Origin: an uncultured delta proteobacterium
GTDB taxonomy: Bacteria > Desulfobacterota > Syntrophorhabdia > Syntrophorhabdales > Syntrophorhabdaceae
Reading direction: 5' to 3'
Assembly (NCBI GenBank): GCA_903872255.1
Contig: CAIQJW010000037.1
Location: forward strand, 1 to 15,696
Length of the DNA: 15,696 bases
The first letter of the stretch is position 1; every line of letters begins with the position of its first letter. Shown here piece by piece: positions 13,829-15,696 of the stretch. A model generated the notes under the pieces. The model did not search any database. It saw only the letters and a list, made by a program, of their open reading frames with translations, and was not told the origin of the DNA. Made by a program: the position numbers and the translations under genes.

Positions 13829-14656
13829 ATGGGTATTATATCGGTATCACGACTCCACGGCTCAGGGGGCACTGCTTTCGCGCGGCAGCTTGCGAAACGC
13901 CTCGATTATTCCTTTGCCGACAGGACGTCCATAAACAAAGAGTGCCGGGAAAGCGACGCACACATTTCTCTGTTCGGTATCGGCAGTGATTCCACGCCGG
14001 GGCTTTATGAAAAAATGCAGGAGCTTATGGTAAACCCCGACTACCACAAGATCTCCCTGGTAGCCGGCATACTTAACCGCGCCCTTGGAAACAATGTCGT
14101 ATTCACCGGGATGGGAACCTGCATTGTCCTGGCGGGAATGACAAACACTATCAACATCCGCATCGTCCGCCGTCTGGATGAGCGTGTCAGCGAGATAGCC
14201 CGGGTCAAAAACATCGGTTATGATGACGCCTTCGATCTTGTCGAGAGGATGGATGACGGAAAGCGTGAATTTATTATGCGGTATTTCGGCGCCGATGCAA
14301 GCGATCCGTCTATCTACCACGCGGTGATCAATTCAAGCCACGTACCACTCGAAGATGCGATCGATATTACCGCCAATTATTCATATAAGCATTTAACGCC
14401 CTCTCATACGAGGGACACGGAAATGTCGCTGAAAATGCTCCTTCTCGAGAAAAGAGCCGAGTTGCTCCTATTTCATATCGGAATGGCCCATTGCTATGGG
14501 AAAATAACCTTCAAGGCGGCAGAAGCAACCCTTACGATCACGGGAGAAGTACGCAATGAAGCCGAGAGAGACCGCCTTTTGCAGACATTGCGCCACAATA
14601 CCGAAATACTTCAGATATACGATGAAATTGAATCAGGCATTTTTGACAGAACGTAA
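13829..14656 (+). CDS. Cytidylate kinase-like P-loop protein with C-terminal BON-like domain
   Basis: The N-terminal two thirds (about 1-200) resemble the cytidylate kinase-like family (Cytidylate_kin2 type). It starts with MGIISVSRLHGSGGTAFARQ, a P-loop with GSGG and no canonical GK[ST] lysine, as is usual in that family. Further features are an FTGMGTCIVLAG strand-turn, basic residues in RIVRRLDERVSEIARVKN that could form the lid, and YFGADASDPSIYHAVINSS. Residues about 222-268, with ITFKAAEATLTITGEVRNEAERDRLL split as TLTITGEVRNEAERDRLL, have the strand-helix pattern of a BON domain. True CMP kinases lack this, so it may sense or bind something else. The substrate is unknown. The ATG has AAGGA 7 bases upstream. 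It converges on the next gene with only 5 bases between the stops. Confidence 0.8.
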   Translation: MGIISVSRLHGSGGTAFARQLAKRLDYSFADRTSINKECRESDAHISLFGIGSDSTPGLYEKMQELMVNPDYHKISLVAGILNRALGNNVVFTGMGTCIVLAGMTNTINIRIVRRLDERVSEIARVKNIGYDDAFDLVERMDDGKREFIMRYFGADASDPSIYHAVINSSHVPLEDAIDITANYSYKHLTPSHTRDTEMSLKMLLLEKRAELLLFHIGMAHCYGKITFKAAEATLTITGEVRNEAERDRLLQTLRHNTEILQIYDEIESGIFDRT

Positions 14657-14661
14657 GCTTC

Positions 14662-15237
14662 TCATTTTCCGCGAAGTTTTTTCCCGATCACGAAGGCATG
14701 CCCGAGTTTCTCGCCGAAACCGTAATATTCGCGAATTCCCGGCGCAAGGATAACAGGTCTTATCTTTTGAATGCTCGGAAGCGTAGCTTCATCGAGCATA
14801 TCCTCATCTACCTTCACGTCAAGGATCTCCCCTATAAATTGCGTATGCAAGCCAATATCAACAAAATTGACAAGCCTGCACTCCAGGACGAAGGGAAATT
14901 CCTTGATGTACGGAGCATCAATAATGTCGCTCCGTACCGGCGTGAGTCCGGTCACGGCAAACTTGTCAACGTCCCTTCCTGACGCAATACCGAAATAATC
15001 CGCCTCAGTGAGGTATTTTTCCGGTGTCACATGGACCGTGAACGCCTTGCGGTCAAGGATACTCTGATATGTGTGGGTCGCCTTCCTTAAAGCAATGTCT
15101 ACACACGGCGGCTTCGAACAGCACATGCCTCCCCAGGCGACAGTCATTGCATTCGGGCGGCCATCCCTGTCATATGTTCCTACAACAAGCACCGGAGCCG
15201 GCATGAGAACCGTCCGGGCACCGAGGGACTTTTTCAT
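14662..15237 (-). CDS. Flavin reductase-like / flavoredoxin family protein
   Basis: This is a 191-residue FMN-binding split-barrel protein of the flavin-reductase-like family, which includes flavoredoxins of sulfate reducers and related anaerobes. Visible family features are the opening PAPVLVVGTYDRDGRPN, then AMTVAWGGMCCSKPPC, the segment IALRKATHTYQSILDRKAF with the phosphate-contact Lys/Thr-His positions, FTVHVTPE, and DVDKFAVTGL. There is a CC pair and another Cys nearby (MCCSKPPC). It probably carries FMN and takes part in cytosolic electron transfer or FMN reduction; the partner is unknown. The ATG has AAGGAGG 7 bases upstream. It is a single gene, divergent from the membrane-protein gene at 15367 and convergent with the kinase-like gene. 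Confidence 0.88.
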   Translation of the reverse strand: MKKSLGARTVLMPAPVLVVGTYDRDGRPNAMTVAWGGMCCSKPPCVDIALRKATHTYQSILDRKAFTVHVTPEKYLTEADYFGIASGRDVDKFAVTGLTPVRSDIIDAPYIKEFPFVLECRLVNFVDIGLHTQFIGEILDVKVDEDMLDEATLPSIQKIRPVILAPGIREYYGFGEKLGHAFVIGKKLRGK

Positions 15238-15296
15238 TCCCGGCCTCCTTAAATATCAGGACCTACGCAGCCAAAGGTCCAGGTAAAACGGATTTT

Positions 15297-15302
15297 AGTA
15301 TA
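15297..15302 (-). promoter_or_regulatory. Possible -10 element for the flavoredoxin-like gene
   Basis: On the minus strand TATACT (15302-15297) matches five of six -10 bases and lies about 60 bases before the ATG. No good -35 lies 16-18 bases upstream. That stretch overlaps the opposite-facing promoter at 15311-15339, so the two divergent promoters would compete. Confidence 0.35.
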
Positions 15303-15310
15303 ACCCAACA

Positions 15311-15339
15311 TTGACAGCCATGAAATACTTTTATACAAT
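15311..15339 (+). promoter_or_regulatory. Near-consensus sigma70 promoter of the membrane-protein gene
   Basis: TTGACA (15311-15316), a spacer of exactly 17 bases, and TACAAT (15334-15339, five of six). Transcription should begin near 15346, giving a leader of about 20 bases with AAGGAAGG just before the ATG at 15367. This is the best promoter in the window. Confidence 0.8.
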
Positions 15340-15366
15340 GGTGGGCATCCCTCAAAGGAAGGTGTT

Positions 15367-15696
15367 ATGCCGTATAGAAAAACATCGCAATGGATCGTAG
15401 TATGTGTTTCAACGGCGATCACGCTCTTCTGTGTTTATGCCCTCATGGCAGGCATTCGAATGGGTAATATGAAAAATGTCTGGATCTTCTTTGCCTTCTC
15501 GGTCATATTTGTCACCCCGCTTCTGGTAACGGTCTTTCATATGGCCGCCGATAGATACCCGGTCCTTGCGAACATATATAAGAAACATATATCCCTCGGG
15601 CAAAAAAAGAAAACAACATTTATCCCCCACTGGTTTGTTATCTCCGGGGTGATCCTTATCGGCCTGATAATTCTCTACACGATCATAAAATGGCTG
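15367..15696 (+). CDS. Unrecognised membrane protein, truncated by window end
   Basis: This is an open ATG frame of 110 codons that reaches the window edge without a stop. AAGGAAGG lies 4 bases before the ATG, and a strong promoter sits just upstream. The visible product has three hydrophobic segments: about residues 9-29 (WIVVCVSTAITLFCVYALMA), about 38-57 (VWIFFAFSVIFVTPLLVTVF), and about 89-108 (WFVISGVILIGLIILYTII). The second and third are joined by a basic loop with YKKHISLGQKKKTT. It should be an inner-membrane protein. I do not recognise the family, and no catalytic motif is seen. The whole gene may be only slightly longer, or it may have a soluble domain beyond the edge. Confidence 0.75.
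   Translation, partial: MPYRKTSQWIVVCVSTAITLFCVYALMAGIRMGNMKNVWIFFAFSVIFVTPLLVTVFHMAADRYPVLANIYKKHISLGQKKKTTFIPHWFVISGVILIGLIILYTIIKWL

Noticed and set aside
1..15696. CRISPR array, complete insertion sequence, toxin-antitoxin pair or defence system
   Set aside because: No regularly spaced direct repeats, transposase with terminal repeats, paired toxin gene or defence-related cluster was seen. The only mobile-element trace is the recombinase remnant.

Overview
This window is a bacterial chromosome segment. A compact block of housekeeping genes on the minus strand occupies about 4283-13577. To its left is an accessory region (1 to about 4256), and to its right are three genes of ordinary context (13829-15696). 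Gene content, family types and moderate GC suggest a Gram-negative bacterium of the former Deltaproteobacteria (Desulfobacterota, Syntrophales/Syntrophorhabdus-like). That placement is an inference from gene order and protein style, not from a database search.

Left region (1-4282): a run of 16 C residues near the edge, then two possible short upstream reading frames leading into a large soluble hybrid sensor histidine kinase (PAS-PAS-GAF-PAS-PAS-HisKA-HATPase-REC). A small ribbon-helix-helix-like protein follows, then the C-terminal remnant of a tyrosine recombinase. The remnant stops 26 bases from the 3' end of a tRNA-Leu gene. Integrase debris beside a tRNA 3' end suggests that part or all of the left region is a decayed integrated element.

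Central minus-strand block: two transcription units. The first starts at an extended -10 promoter near 13690 and runs queA-tgt-yajC-rpsF-ssb/priB-like-rpsR-rplI-dnaB-pgsA, with overlapping or nearly touching genes throughout. It joins queuosine tRNA modification, a Sec accessory protein, ribosomal proteins S6, S18 and L9, the replicative helicase and a phospholipid synthase. The second starts at a strong sigma70-type promoter near 7700 and runs gap-pgk-tpiA-secG-tRNA-Leu(GAG): three consecutive enzymes of lower glycolysis, a Sec translocon subunit and a tRNA. Between the units lies a short region with GGGTAAT-type heptamer repeats in opposite orientations.

Right region: a divergent plus-strand gene for a cytidylate-kinase-like P-loop protein with an apparent C-terminal BON-like domain, a convergent flavin reductase/flavoredoxin-like gene, and a plus-strand membrane protein cut by the window edge but preceded by a near-consensus promoter.

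No CRISPR array, complete insertion sequence, rRNA or clear new multi-gene system was found. The most interesting items are the recombinase remnant at tRNA-Leu, the kinase-BON fusion, the very short OB-fold protein between rpsF and rpsR, the absence of secDF after yajC, the yajC Shine-Dalgarno buried in tgt, and the heptamer repeats.
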